Shown piece by piece: positions 9,064 to 17,888 of a stretch of 64,000 nt of DNA. The translations under genes and the position numbers were made by a program. Position 1 is the first letter of the stretch; each line of letters begins with the position of its first letter. This DNA comes from Pseudomonas corrugata (GTDB taxonomy: Bacteria; Pseudomonadota; Gammaproteobacteria; Pseudomonadales; Pseudomonadaceae), in the NCBI RefSeq assembly GCF_001269905.1, contig NZ_LHVK01000009.1, forward strand, positions 310,001-374,000. The letters run 5' to 3'. The notes beneath the pieces were generated by a model. The model was not told the origin of the DNA. It made no database searches and saw only the letters and a list, made by a program, of their open reading frames with translations.

Positions 9064-9681
9064 GTGGGAGCGGCTTGCTCGCGAAAGCGGTGGCTCTGTC
9101 ACTCAGAGTCTGACTGTACCGCCGCCATCGCGGGCAAGCCCGGCTCCCACAGGGTCCGAGGTGATCGCAGATTGGCCGTCCACCGCAAAGCAATGTGGGA
9201 GCGAGCTTGCTCGCGAAAGCGGTGGGTCAGCTTGCGTCGATGTTGTCCGTGCCACCGCCATCGCGGGCAAGCCCAGCTCCCACAGGGTCCGAGGTGATCG
9301 CAGATTGGCCGCCCACCGCAAAGCAATGTGGGAGCGAGCCTGCTCGCGAAAGCGGTGGGTCAGCTTGCATCGATGTTGTCCGTGCCACCGCCATCGCGGG
9401 CAAGCCCGGCTCCCACAGGGTCCGAGGTGATCGCAGATTGGCCGTCCACCGCAAAGCAATGTGGGAGCGAGCCTGCTCGCGAAAGCGGTGGGTCAGCTTG
9501 CATCGATGTTGTCCGTGCCACCATCATCGCGGGCAAGCCCGGCCCCCACAGGGTCCGAGGTGATCGCAGATTGGCCATCCACTGCAAAGCAATGTGGGAG
9601 CGGGCTTGCTCGCGAAAGCGGTATAGCAGCCAACGAATAGGTCATGGCTGAAACCGCTATCGCGAGCGGGCTTGCTCCCAC
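9064..9681. repeat. tandem array of five REPINs
   Basis: Five inverted REP pairs begin at 9064, 9195, 9328, 9461 and 9594, a period of 131-133 bases. Each is about 89 bases: GTGGGAGCG(A/G)GC(C/T)TGCTCGCG, a loop, then CGCGGGCAAGCC(C)GGCTCCCAC. Four are joined by a nearly identical 44-base spacer (for example 9151-9194, containing GGTCCGAGGTGATCGCAGAT). Shared spacers mean local tandem duplication, not five independent insertions. The fifth unit has a different loop. The array fills the whole mexK-to-DUF4197 gap; short ORFs within it are repeat-derived. Confidence 0.93.
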
Positions 9682-9696
9682 AGTTGTTTACCGCAT

Positions 9697-10374
9697 TCAG
9701 AGACTGCCAAACACCTTCTTCGCCAGGCTGGTGGCCGCGGCCGCCGGGTTCTGGCGAATCGCGGCTTCCTGCTTGCCGATCATTTCGAACAAGCCGTCCA
9801 GTGCCTGCTCGGTCACGTAGTTTTCGACGTTGGCGCTTTTGGCATCCAATACGCCGAACGTCGCGGCCTGACCGGCAAAGGCATTGTATTTCTGGGCGAG
9901 GCCGACCTTGTCGGTGGCTTGCTTGACGATGGGCAGGAACTTGGCGCGGATCTGCTCGCGGCTGCTCTTGTTCAGGTACTGTGTCGCCGAGTCCTTGCCA
10001 CCGCTCAAGATGCCCTTGGCATCGTCCACGCTCATGTTCTTCACGGCATTGACCAGAATCGGCTGGGCCTGGACCACGGCAGTCTCGGCCGCCTGGTTCA
10101 TGCTGGCTTCCAGTTGATCGACCTGATCACCCATGCCGAAGGCTTTCATCTTGCTGGCGACTTTGCCGAGTTTGCCCGGCAGTTCGATTTTCACTTCCGG
10201 GTTGTTGCTGAATCCCCCGGGAGTGCCCAGTTGCTTGACCGCTATTTGCGCGCCCTGGGTCAAGGCGTCCTTGAGGCCTCCCGTGGCATCTTTTTGCGAC
10301 AGATCACCCAGGGACAGGGCCATGGCATTGGCACAGACCAGCAGGCCTGCGAACAGTAGAGTAGAACGGAGCAT
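9697..10374 (-). CDS. DUF4197 domain-containing exported protein
   Basis: A 225-residue protein with a Sec signal peptide (residues 1-19, ending ANAMA before LSLGDLSQ), hence periplasmic or envelope-associated. The body matches the DUF4197 family: GGLKDALTQGA near residue 32, conserved AFGMGDQVDQLEASMN near 88, and a helical C-terminal half. The family function is unknown to me. It is followed downstream only by the REPIN array and is 30 bases from the YbaY-like gene upstream, probably in one leftward transcript with that gene and plsB. Confidence 0.85.
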   Translation of the reverse strand: MLRSTLLFAGLLVCANAMALSLGDLSQKDATGGLKDALTQGAQIAVKQLGTPGGFSNNPEVKIELPGKLGKVASKMKAFGMGDQVDQLEASMNQAAETAVVQAQPILVNAVKNMSVDDAKGILSGGKDSATQYLNKSSREQIRAKFLPIVKQATDKVGLAQKYNAFAGQAATFGVLDAKSANVENYVTEQALDGLFEMIGKQEAAIRQNPAAAATSLAKKVFGSL

Positions 10375-10404
10375 GACAGCGTCCTTGAAGTGAATGGAAA
10401 GGGA

Positions 10405-10803
10405 TCAACGTGCAGGGTTGACGCGGATCTTCAACGGCTGCGGATCTTTGCCATCGAGTTGCACGGTGTGTTGTTCGGTGCTGATGAACATCAACTGGCC
10501 GTCTGCTTCGATGCGGGCACTCACGGCATAACGATGGCCGGGTTTGACCTGGGACGGATCATAACTGAGGTGGAATGGCAGCGGGACCTGTCCTTTGACG
10601 GGGCCGCTCTGCTGATCGAGCACCACCGCCGGAGCATCGGCCAGGGAAACATCTTGCAGGCTCACGCTCAGGGTCGCGGAGGGCGGCAAGGCGATGCGTT
10701 GCAGGTAGAACACTTCACCGTCGAGGTGGTTCTTGCTTGCCAGCGGCGCGCTGGAGCAGGCGCCGAGCAGTGCGGCAACAACCAGCAGGGGTATTTTCTT
10801 CAT
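10405..10803 (-). CDS. YbaY-family lipoprotein
   Basis: A 132-residue lipoprotein. The start is ATG 10803, which places AAGGAG about 6 bases upstream and gives a clean lipoprotein signal (MKKIPLLVVAALLGACSS, lipobox LGAC, Cys16); the longer open frame upstream is basic and not signal-like. The mature part matches the YbaY/type III secretion pilotin-like beta domain (GEVFYLQRIALPPSATLSV, then DVSLADAPAVVL). Exact function is unknown. It lies 52 bases downstream of plsB on the same strand. Confidence 0.82.
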   Translation of the reverse strand: MKKIPLLVVAALLGACSSAPLASKNHLDGEVFYLQRIALPPSATLSVSLQDVSLADAPAVVLDQQSGPVKGQVPLPFHLSYDPSQVKPGHRYAVSARIEADGQLMFISTEQHTVQLDGKDPQPLKIRVNPAR

Positions 10804-10855
10804 GGCGCAACTCCTTGTTCGAGGGCGCCAGGAAACGGCCTGGCGCCGGTGGGGC

Positions 10856-13357
10856 TCAGTCCTGGGGCACCGGAGCAACCTGATCCGCCGCATCTTCACT
10901 GCGATGCAACGCCACCTGGCGGATCGACAAACGAATCTCCGCCGGCAGCACCCGTTTGGCGGCGCCTTCGGCCAGTTCGCCCAGCAGATCGTGATAGCTT
11001 AGCTTGCCGGCATCGTCCCGGCGCAGAACATCGAGGTCCAGCATCGTCTGAATGAAATGGCGGAACAGGGTCTTGTCGAAGAATTCCGGTGCGTTGAGGC
11101 CATGCAGGATCGACAGGCGCTGGGCCATGACGGTGCAGAGGTCCTCCAGCTCTTCGGCGCTGATGCTGTTCTGGCCACTGTTGAGCAGCAGCGAGACGGT
11201 CATGTAGAAGCGTTGCAGAGCCTGGGCGATACTTTTGGACAGCAGGGTCAGCAGCACGAAGTGCCGCGAACTCGGCGCTGGACGCAGGTACAGATCATTT
11301 TCGAAACGTAGCAGGCCCTGTTCGACGAACGCTTCGAGCCACTGGTCGATCACATCGTCCAGTTGCTCCAGCGACCAGCGAATGAACAGTTCCGATTGCA
11401 GGTACGGGTACAAGGCGCGGGTGTAGCGCAGGATCTGCTCGCGGCTCATGCGCGAAGAACTCTGGAAAAAACTCGCCAGCAACGCCGGCAGGGCGAAGAT
11501 GTGCAGCACGTTATTGCGGTAGTAGGTCATCAGCACCGCATTCTGCTCATCCAGGTACACAATCTTGCCCAGGGCATCGTTCTGTTCCGACAGCAGATCC
11601 ATGCCTTTCACATGTTCGATCAACGCCCGGCCATCTCCCTCGGGCAATGTGGTGTGGGGCGAATACGGTACTTTGCGCAGCAATGCCAGATACAGGTCCA
11701 GCACCCGGGCCATGGCCTGATCGTCGAGCGCCAGGCGGCTGGTGGAAAGCAGCGCCAGAGCCACGAGATTGACCGGGTTGATGGCGGCGGCTTCGTTCAG
11801 GTGTCGGGCCACGCGCTCACCCAGGCGATGGGTGGTCGCATTGAGCCAGGTCGGTTTGAACTGCGGCCCCAGCTCCTGCTGGCGCCAATCCGGTTGTTCG
11901 CCATCGAGGAATTCGGCCAGTTTGATCGGCTCGCCAAAGTTCACCGCCACCTGGCCGAAGCGTTGCTTGAGAGCTCCGATGACCTTGAAAATGTCGAAGA
12001 TCGATTCCTTCTTCTTGCTGGCCCCGCGCAACTCACCCAGGTAGGTACGACCTTCCAGCACCCGTTCATAGCCGATGTAGACCGGGACGAACACGATGGG
12101 CGTGCGCGATGAGCGCAAGAAGCTGCGCAGGGTGATGGCGAGCATGCCGGTCTTGGGTTGCAGCATGCGCCCGGTGCGCGAACGACCACCCTCGACGAAG
12201 TACTCCACCGGAAAGCCCTTGGTGAACAGCGTATGCAGGTATTCGTTGAATACAGCGGTGTAGAGCGGGTTGCCTTTGAAAGTACGGCGCATGAAAAACG
12301 CCCCGCCACGACGCAACAGGCTGCCGATCACCGGCATGTTGAGGTTGATGCCGGCAGCGATATGCGGTGGGGTCAGGCCATTGCGGAACAGCAGGTACGA
12401 CAGCAGCAGGTAGTCGATATGGCTGCGGTGGCACGGCACATAGATGACTTCGTGACCTGGGGCGATGTCCTGCACGCCTTCGATATTGTTGACCTTGATG
12501 CCATCGTAGATCTTGTTCCAGAACCAGCTCAGCACCACTTCCAGGAACCGAATGGCGGTGTAGGTGTAGTCCGAGGCAATTTCGTTGCCGTAGCGCAGGG
12601 CCTGGGCCTTGGCTTTTTCCGCCGGGATTTTTTCCCGCTCGGCCTCGTCGGCAATCGCCTGCTTGACCAATGGCTGGTTCACCAGGCCCTTGACCAGGTT
12701 GCGTCGATGGGAAATGTCGGGGCCGATGACCGCCGCCTTCAGGTTGCGAAAATGCACCCGCAGGATCCGCTGGGCCATGCGTACGGTGCGTGCGTGACCT
12801 TTGTCGTGCTCGATCAGTTCGCGCAGATGGATCGGCGCGGAGAACTGCACGCGGGTCTTGCGTCCCAGGATCATGATGCTCAATAGGCGACGCAGGCGTC
12901 CGGTGACCGCCCAACTGTCGGCGAACAGCAGTTTCCATGGGCTGGACTCGCTGTCGGGCGACTGGCCCCAGAACACGCTGACCGGGATGATCTGTGCGTC
13001 TTCGGCGGCATCATGAGTCAGCACATTGACCAGTCGCGTCAGGGTCGGTGGCGCACCGCGCTTGTCCTGGCGCCCGAGCCAATCCGGCGCTGGCGTCAGA
13101 TAGAAGAATGCCGCCGGTTCCAGCAGGTTGCCCACCGACACCGGCAACACTGGACGGGGCAGGCCCGCTTTGGTGCACTCGGTGTCGAGTACCGCCAGGT
13201 CGGTCAGCGACGGATCTTGCAGAACGTAGAACACCGGACGACTGCGGTCGAGGTTGAGGGTGAAGGACGACTGGTTGATCGTCTCGGAGCGAACCCAGAG
13301 GTACAGCAGTCGGCGCAGGGTGCCAAACACAAGACGGCGGAACGGGGAACGGGTCAT
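10856..13357 (-). CDS. plsB: glycerol-3-phosphate 1-O-acyltransferase
   Basis: An 833-residue membrane-associated enzyme that acylates sn-glycerol 3-phosphate at C1, the first step of phospholipid synthesis. The start at ATG 13357 (MTRSPFRRLVFGTL) gives the family length. The acyltransferase motif HRSHID occupies residues 310-315 (His310, Asp315). Block II (GAFFMRRTFKGN), block III (FPVEYFVEGGRSRTGR) and block IV (IVFVPVYIGYERV) follow in order. It heads a leftward group with the YbaY-like and DUF4197 genes. The gap to the divergent cold-shock gene (13358-13583) carries promoters. Confidence 0.95.
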   Translation of the reverse strand: MTRSPFRRLVFGTLRRLLYLWVRSETINQSSFTLNLDRSRPVFYVLQDPSLTDLAVLDTECTKAGLPRPVLPVSVGNLLEPAAFFYLTPAPDWLGRQDKRGAPPTLTRLVNVLTHDAAEDAQIIPVSVFWGQSPDSESSPWKLLFADSWAVTGRLRRLLSIMILGRKTRVQFSAPIHLRELIEHDKGHARTVRMAQRILRVHFRNLKAAVIGPDISHRRNLVKGLVNQPLVKQAIADEAEREKIPAEKAKAQALRYGNEIASDYTYTAIRFLEVVLSWFWNKIYDGIKVNNIEGVQDIAPGHEVIYVPCHRSHIDYLLLSYLLFRNGLTPPHIAAGINLNMPVIGSLLRRGGAFFMRRTFKGNPLYTAVFNEYLHTLFTKGFPVEYFVEGGRSRTGRMLQPKTGMLAITLRSFLRSSRTPIVFVPVYIGYERVLEGRTYLGELRGASKKKESIFDIFKVIGALKQRFGQVAVNFGEPIKLAEFLDGEQPDWRQQELGPQFKPTWLNATTHRLGERVARHLNEAAAINPVNLVALALLSTSRLALDDQAMARVLDLYLALLRKVPYSPHTTLPEGDGRALIEHVKGMDLLSEQNDALGKIVYLDEQNAVLMTYYRNNVLHIFALPALLASFFQSSSRMSREQILRYTRALYPYLQSELFIRWSLEQLDDVIDQWLEAFVEQGLLRFENDLYLRPAPSSRHFVLLTLLSKSIAQALQRFYMTVSLLLNSGQNSISAEELEDLCTVMAQRLSILHGLNAPEFFDKTLFRHFIQTMLDLDVLRRDDAGKLSYHDLLGELAEGAAKRVLPAEIRLSIRQVALHRSEDAADQVAPVPQD

Positions 13358-13446
13358 ACGGCTTCTGCATGGGTGGATGAGATCAAGCGGCAGGTAGTGT
13401 GCCGGATTCGCCGAAAATCGGCAAAAAAGCACCGAAGTAAAGTCAG

Positions 13447-13474
13447 TTGAGAGTTTTCTCGAGTGTCATATACT
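13447..13474 (+). promoter_or_regulatory. sigma-70 promoter of the cold-shock gene
   Basis: TTGAGA (13447-13452) and TATACT (13469-13474) are separated by 16 bases. The predicted start near 13481 leaves an untranslated leader of about 100 bases before the ATG at 13584, long for this genome and typical of cold-shock genes. CGAGT/ACTCG around 13460-13475 could also pair. Confidence 0.6.
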
Positions 13475-13583
13475 CGGCCGGTGCCTGCCACGGCTTCCCT
13501 TATGGAAGACTGCACGGCGGCTAAAGTTCGTACGGCTTTCTTTCGAAAAGCCGACTCAAAAAATAAAAATGGGAGTGAACATC

Positions 13584-13793
13584 ATGGCAGCACGGGAAAC
13601 CGGCAGCGTTAAGTGGTTCAACGACGCCAAGGGTTACGGCTTTATCCAGCGTGAAGGCGGGGCGGATGTATTCGTGCATTACCGCGCGATCCGCGGCGAA
13701 GGCCACCGTTCACTGACCGAAGGCCAGCAGGTCGAATATGCGGTGGTGGAAGGGCAGAAAGGCTTGCAGGCCGAGGATGTAGTGGGGCTGTAA
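13584..13793 (+). CDS. cold-shock domain protein (CspA family)
   Basis: A 69-residue single cold-shock domain, a beta-barrel that binds single-stranded RNA/DNA. RNP1-like KGYGFIQ and RNP2-like VFVHY motifs are present. ATG 13584 is preferred over the in-frame ATG at 13569 because the GGGAGTG between them is the ribosome binding site and the family begins about 4 residues before G-S-V-K-W-F. Relative to the commonest Csp it has YRAIRGEGHRSL in place of the usual phenylalanine-rich FSAI segment. Which Csp paralogue this is cannot be decided here. Confidence 0.88.
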   Translation: MAARETGSVKWFNDAKGYGFIQREGGADVFVHYRAIRGEGHRSLTEGQQVEYAVVEGQKGLQAEDVVGL

Positions 13794-13825
13794 CCCACTC
13801 TTCCAAAAAACACTGCAAACCCCTT

Positions 13826-13912
13826 GTGGGAGCGAGCCTGCTCGCGATAGCGGTATATCAGGCAATACATAATCGACTGACATACCGCTATCGCGAGCAG
13901 GCTTGCTCCCAC
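13826..13912. repeat. REPIN
   Basis: GTGGGAGCGAGCCTGCTCGC and its inverse ending GCTCCCAC flank a central region with paired ATAGCGGTAT / ATACCGCTAT. It sits between the convergent csp and 13942-14319 genes and may act as a bidirectional transcript end. Confidence 0.88.
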
Positions 13913-13941
13913 ATTTGAATCTGTCGAGGACCTGAGCCGAA

Positions 13942-14319
13942 TCAGGCAGTCTTCCAGGTAATCTCTTCTTCCCCATCGGCACTGATGCGAATCCAGCGAT
14001 CGGCTGATTCCTCACCTTCCTCTTCCACCCACGAGCCGGGCGCGCAGCGTACTTCGACATTCAGTGCGGCGAACGCGGCACGGGCGCAGGCGATGTCGTC
14101 ATCCCATGGGGTCCGATCGCTTTCCAGGTACAGGCTGTTCCATTTCCCCACGGCCTTGGGCAGCCAGGTCACCGGAATATCCCCGGCCTTGCATTTATAG
14201 GTCTGGCCTTTTTGGGTCCATTCGCTGCACGGGCCCAGCGCCTGGGTCAGCCAGGCGGCGACGGCCTTGTGATCGACGTCGGCGTCTTTGAGGTAAATCT
14301 CGATATCGGGTTGGCGCAT
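13942..14319 (-). CDS. conserved hypothetical protein
   Basis: A 125-residue acidic cytosolic protein, read from ATG 14319 (MRQPDIEIYLKDAD). No family is recognised with confidence. It has a DHKAVAAWL helix, a WTQKGQTYKCKAG strand pair, VTWLPKAVGKWNSLYLESD and a C-terminal WIRISADGEEEITW, which suggests an alpha/beta fold with exposed Trp residues. No signal peptide or membrane segment is seen. It lies 84 bases from the start side of the rlmA stop on the same strand, so it could be the last gene of a dapE-rlmA transcript. Confidence 0.65.
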   Translation of the reverse strand: MRQPDIEIYLKDADVDHKAVAAWLTQALGPCSEWTQKGQTYKCKAGDIPVTWLPKAVGKWNSLYLESDRTPWDDDIACARAAFAALNVEVRCAPGSWVEEEGEESADRWIRISADGEEEITWKTA

Positions 14320-14403
14320 GGATGTCCTCACTGCGGTTTCGAAAAATCCATTCGCGGATTTAACTGGTCCCAAGCGACGCTCGGGACCCGGAATCAAAAA
14401 AGG

Positions 14404-15213
14404 TTACTGAAGAACGAAATAATCGTAGCGCATCGACACTGTGACTTCGAACGGCTCGGCCTGCTCGATCACGCTGGCGCGGCGTTCGGCACTGGCGCGC
14501 CAGCCGTGGGGCGTCATCGCCAGCAGGTTGGCGCGATCCTGGCCGCTCTCCAGGGTCAGCTTGAACGCCAGGGTTTCGCTGTGCTCCAGCGCCATGCCCT
14601 GGGGCACCAGCGCCAGGTGCTTGTCATCGGTGTATTCGCGCACTTCGTCGTACAGGCGTTCGCGCAGCTCCATCAGGTGACCGCGGGTGGGGCCGACTTT
14701 CATCAGGCCGCCACCGGGACTGAGCAAGCGCTTGGCCTCCTGCCAGTCCAGTGGACTGAACACGCTCGCCAGGAACTGGCAACAGCCATCGGCCAGCGGC
14801 ACCCGCGCCATGCTGGCGATCAACCAGGTCAGCTGTGGATTGCGTTTGCAGGCACGCTTGACTGCCTCGCGGGAAATGTCCAGGGCATAGCCATCGGCAT
14901 CGGGCAGTGCGTCGGCGATCTGCGCGGTGTAGTAACCCTCGCCACAGCCGATGTCCAGCCAGCGGCCGGGGTTGCGTTCAGCCGCCAACTCGGCCAGGCG
15001 TCGGGCGACAGGGGCGTAGTGCCCGGCGTTGAGGAAGTCGCGGCGGGCTTCGACCATGGCCTGGTTGTCGCCGGGGTCGCGGCTGTTCTTGTGCTGCACC
15101 GGCAACAGGTTCAGGTAGCCCTGGCGGGCGCGGTCGAACCGATGCCCGGCCGGGCAGGCCACGCCGTTATCCACGGCGTTCAGTGGTTCACTGCAGATCG
15201 GACACGCGAGCAT
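14404..15213 (-). CDS. rlmA: 23S rRNA (guanine745-N1)-methyltransferase-like protein
   Basis: A 269-residue SAM-dependent methyltransferase of the RlmA/RlmA(I) family acting on 23S rRNA helix 35. The N-terminal zinc site is formed by Cys4, Cys7, Cys20 and His24 (LACPICSEPL and VACPAGHRFD). The following QGYLNLLPVQHK and DPGDNQAMVEARRDFL are family signatures, and LDIGCGEGYY (residues 86-95) is the SAM loop. Its ATG overlaps the dapE stop, so the two are translationally coupled. Gram-negative RlmA methylates G745; the neighbouring G748 enzyme (TlrB-type) is related, so base specificity is by family only. Confidence 0.85.
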   Translation of the reverse strand: MLACPICSEPLNAVDNGVACPAGHRFDRARQGYLNLLPVQHKNSRDPGDNQAMVEARRDFLNAGHYAPVARRLAELAAERNPGRWLDIGCGEGYYTAQIADALPDADGYALDISREAVKRACKRNPQLTWLIASMARVPLADGCCQFLASVFSPLDWQEAKRLLSPGGGLMKVGPTRGHLMELRERLYDEVREYTDDKHLALVPQGMALEHSETLAFKLTLESGQDRANLLAMTPHGWRASAERRASVIEQAEPFEVTVSMRYDYFVLQ

Positions 15214-16364
15214 CAGGCGAGCAACTTGATCAGCGTTTTGTAGTAGATCTCGGTGAGCACATCGAGATCGGCCGCCAGCACGCGTTCGTTGACCTGATGG
15301 ATGGTCGCGTTGACCGGGCCCAGTTCCACCACTTGGGTGCCCATGGTGGCGATGAAACGACCGTCGGACGTGCCGCCGCTGGTGGAAGCCTGGGTTTCGC
15401 GACCGGTCACGTCCTTGATGCTGGACGACACGGCGTCCAGCAGCGCACCCGGCTTGGTGAGGAACGGCAGGCCGGACAGGGCCCAGTCGATGTGCCAATC
15501 CAGTTGATGCTTGTCGAGAATGTCGGCGACGCGCTGTTGCAGGCCTTCGACGGTGGATTCGGTGGAGAAGCGGAAGTTGAACACCGCCACCAGGTCGCCC
15601 GGGATCACGTTGGTCGCGCCGGTGCCGGCGTTTAGGTTGGAGATCTGGAAACTGGTGGGCGGGAAGAAATCGTTGCCATGGTCCCAATGTTCGGCGGCCA
15701 GTTCCGCCAGTGCCGGAGCCGCCAGGTGGATCGGGTTCCTCGCCAGGTGCGGATAGGCCACGTGGCCTTGCTTGCCGCGCACGGTCAGCTTCGCCCCGAG
15801 GGAGCCGCGACGGCCGTTCTTGACCACGTCACCCACCAGGGTGGTGCTCGACGGCTCGCCGACGATGCACCAGTCCAGGCGTTCCTGACGGGCCTTGAGG
15901 CGCTCGACTACAGCCTTGGTGCCGTGGTGGGCCGGGCCTTCTTCATCACTGGTGATCAGGAAGGTGATCGAGCCCTTGTGGTCCGGGTAGTCAGCGACGA
16001 ACCGCTCAGCCGCCACCACCATCGCCGCGAGGCTGCCTTTCATGTCGGCCGCGCCTCGGCCACAGAGCATGCCCTCATCGTCGATGACCGCATCGAACGG
16101 ATCGAGCTGCCAGGCCTGCACCGGACCGGTCGGCACTACATCGGTGTGCCCGGCGAAGCACAGCACCGGACCGTCATGCTTGCCGTGGCTGGCCCAGAAG
16201 TTATCCACATCCTCGATGCGCATCGGTTCGAGCTTGAAACCTGCATCGCCCAGGCGCTGCATCATCAGTTTCTGGCAATCGGCATCCACCGGCGTCACGG
16301 ACGGACGGCGGATCAGGTCGCAGGCGAGTTGCAGGGTCGGCGAGAGGTCGGCGTGGGCCGTCAT
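15213..16364 (-). CDS. dapE: succinyl-diaminopimelate desuccinylase
   Basis: A 383-residue M20-family di-zinc hydrolase that releases succinate from N-succinyl-LL-diaminopimelate in lysine and peptidoglycan-precursor synthesis. Metal ligands visible are His73 and Asp75 (FAGHTDVVPTG), Asp107 (CGRGAADMKG), and Glu141/Glu142 (TSDEEGPA, catalytic base and ligand). The start at ATG 16364 (MTAHADLSP) gives the usual length. dapD and dapC of the same pathway lie at 19-23 kb, so three succinylase-branch genes are clustered here. Confidence 0.95.
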   Translation of the reverse strand: MTAHADLSPTLQLACDLIRRPSVTPVDADCQKLMMQRLGDAGFKLEPMRIEDVDNFWASHGKHDGPVLCFAGHTDVVPTGPVQAWQLDPFDAVIDDEGMLCGRGAADMKGSLAAMVVAAERFVADYPDHKGSITFLITSDEEGPAHHGTKAVVERLKARQERLDWCIVGEPSSTTLVGDVVKNGRRGSLGAKLTVRGKQGHVAYPHLARNPIHLAAPALAELAAEHWDHGNDFFPPTSFQISNLNAGTGATNVIPGDLVAVFNFRFSTESTVEGLQQRVADILDKHQLDWHIDWALSGLPFLTKPGALLDAVSSSIKDVTGRETQASTSGGTSDGRFIATMGTQVVELGPVNATIHQVNERVLAADLDVLTEIYYKTLIKLLA

Positions 16365-16495
16365 GGAAACTCCGGGAATATTGTGTGAACGCAAGGCGAG
16401 TGCTGAAGCGGGCAGGCTCCCGCAAAATGGCGGTTATCTTATAGCAAAACGGCAATCGTTGGCCGCAGTGTCTATCGGCTGGAGCACAAAACCTT

Positions 16496-16582
16496 GTGGG
16501 AGCGAGCCTGCTCGCGATGGTGGAGGATCTGTGGCGGTGATATTGACTGAAGCACCGCCATCGCGAGCAGGCTCGCTCCCAC
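16496..16582. repeat. REPIN
   Basis: Perfect GTGGGAGCGAGCCTGCTCGC / GCGAGCAGGCTCGCTCCCAC pair. It lies in the 268-base divergent gap between dapE and tcdA, ending only 51 bases before the tcdA start. That is unusual, since such repeats more often sit behind genes. The rest of this gap shows no convincing promoter. Confidence 0.88.
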
Positions 16583-16632
16583 AATGGTTTTCCGGTGCCC
16601 TATAATGCGCGCCGGTTTTTGGGGTATTGGTC

Positions 16633-17445
16633 ATGAGTACAGAAGATCCACGGTTTGCCGGCATCGCCCGTTTGTATGGCCTCGAAGGCCTGGAGCGCTT
16701 GCGGGCGGCCCATGTGGCGATTGTCGGGGTGGGCGGGGTCGGTTCCTGGGCGGCGGAAGCCATTGCCCGGTGTGGTGTGGGCGAGATTTCGCTGTTCGAC
16801 CTGGACGACGTCTGCGTCAGCAACGCCAACCGCCAGTTGCACGCCCTGGACAGCACCGTCGGCAAACCCAAGGTCGAGGTGATGGCCGAGCGTCTGCGCG
16901 GGATCAATCCTGATTGCACGGTGCACGCCGTGGCGGATTTCGTCACCCGCGACACCATGGCTGAGTACATCACGCCGAACATCGACTGCGTGATCGACTG
17001 CATCGACAGTGTCAACGCCAAGGCAGCGCTGATCGCCTGGTGCAAACGCCGCAAGATCCAGATCATCACCACCGGCGGCGCGGGCGGGCAGATCGACCCG
17101 ACGCTGATCCAGGTCTGCGACCTGAACCGTACCTTCAATGACCCGCTGGCGTCGAAAGTACGTTCTACCCTGCGCCGCGACTACGGCTTTTCTCGCACCG
17201 TGACCCGTCACTACAGCGTGCCCTGCGTGTTTTCCACCGAGCAACTGCGCTACCCCAAACCCGACGGCAGCATCTGCTTGCAGAAGAGTTTTGTCGGCGA
17301 CGGCGTGAAGCTCGACTGCGCCGGCGGGTTTGGCGCGGTGATGATGGTGACGGCGACGTTCGGCATGGTCGCGGCGACCAAGGCTGTGGATAAGATTGTC
17401 GAGGGTGTGCGGCGGCCGGCGGATAGGCTAAAGAGCGGGCAGTAA
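16633..17445 (+). CDS. tcdA: tRNA threonylcarbamoyladenosine dehydratase
   Basis: A 270-residue E1/ThiF-like enzyme that uses ATP to cyclise t6A37 of tRNA to ct6A. ATG 16633 (MSTEDPRFAGIARL) is chosen over a TTG six bases upstream. The nucleotide-binding loop GVGGVGSWAAE is at residues 32-42. DLDDVCVSNANRQ and the GGAGGQIDPT segment are typical of TcdA (CsdL). The convergent csdE-csdA pair encodes the cysteine desulfurase and sulfur acceptor known to work with TcdA in E. coli, so context supports the call. Confidence 0.92.
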   Translation: MSTEDPRFAGIARLYGLEGLERLRAAHVAIVGVGGVGSWAAEAIARCGVGEISLFDLDDVCVSNANRQLHALDSTVGKPKVEVMAERLRGINPDCTVHAVADFVTRDTMAEYITPNIDCVIDCIDSVNAKAALIAWCKRRKIQIITTGGAGGQIDPTLIQVCDLNRTFNDPLASKVRSTLRRDYGFSRTVTRHYSVPCVFSTEQLRYPKPDGSICLQKSFVGDGVKLDCAGGFGAVMMVTATFGMVAATKAVDKIVEGVRRPADRLKSGQ

Positions 17446-17452
17446 CCGCTTT

Positions 17453-17482
17453 TGTGGCGAGGGGATAAATCCCCTCGCCACA
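17453..17482. terminator. bidirectional hairpin between tcdA and csdE
   Basis: TGTGGCGAGGGGATA and AATCCCCTCGCCACA form an almost continuous perfect inverted repeat of 30 bases, between two convergent stop codons. The sequence is a second, TGTGGCGAGGGG-type Pseudomonas repeat. It lacks a strong U-run, so termination is inferred from position. Confidence 0.7.
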
Positions 17483-17483
17483 A

Positions 17484-17888
17484 TCATTGCGCCAGTTGGT
17501 GCATCCGCTTCAACACTGCATTCAAGCCATTGCTGCGCGACGGCGACAGCTGTCGCGACAGTCCCAACTGATTGAACCAGCCCGGCAAATCCACCTGCTG
17601 CAACGCTTCGGCCGACAAGCCGTTGACCCGTGCCAGCAGCAGCGCCACCAACCCGCGAATCAACCGCGCATCACTGCTGGCAGCAAACTGCCAGTGTCCG
17701 TCCTGCAACCGCCCCACCAGCCATACCTGACTTTCGCAGCCATTGACGAGGTTGGTGTCGCACTTGTCCGCCTCGTTCAGCGGCGGCAGGCGGTCGCCCC
17801 ACTGCATCAGCAGCCGGGCCCGTTGTTCCCAGCCCGAGGCGTCCTGGAAGATTTGCAGCGCTGTGGCGGCATCGGCCGGCAGGTTCAT
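17484..17888 (-). CDS. csdE: sulfur acceptor protein, SufE family
   Basis: A 134-residue SufE-like protein that takes the persulfide from cysteine desulfurase. The acceptor cysteine is Cys51 in NLVNGCESQVWL. ATG 17888 overlaps the csdA stop codon by four bases (ATGA), so synthesis of the pair is coupled. The CsdE name rather than SufE rests on pairing with csdA and adjacency to tcdA. Confidence 0.9.
   Translation of the reverse strand: MNLPADAATALQIFQDASGWEQRARLLMQWGDRLPPLNEADKCDTNLVNGCESQVWLVGRLQDGHWQFAASSDARLIRGLVALLLARVNGLSAEALQQVDLPGWFNQLGLSRQLSPSRSNGLNAVLKRMHQLAQ

Noticed and set aside
9046..9681. Several overlapping 75-122 codon frames, and a CRISPR-like regular spacing
   Set aside because: The frames are translations of repeated REPIN DNA. 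The array has 133-base units with identical spacers and long inverted repeats, not short direct repeats with unique spacers.
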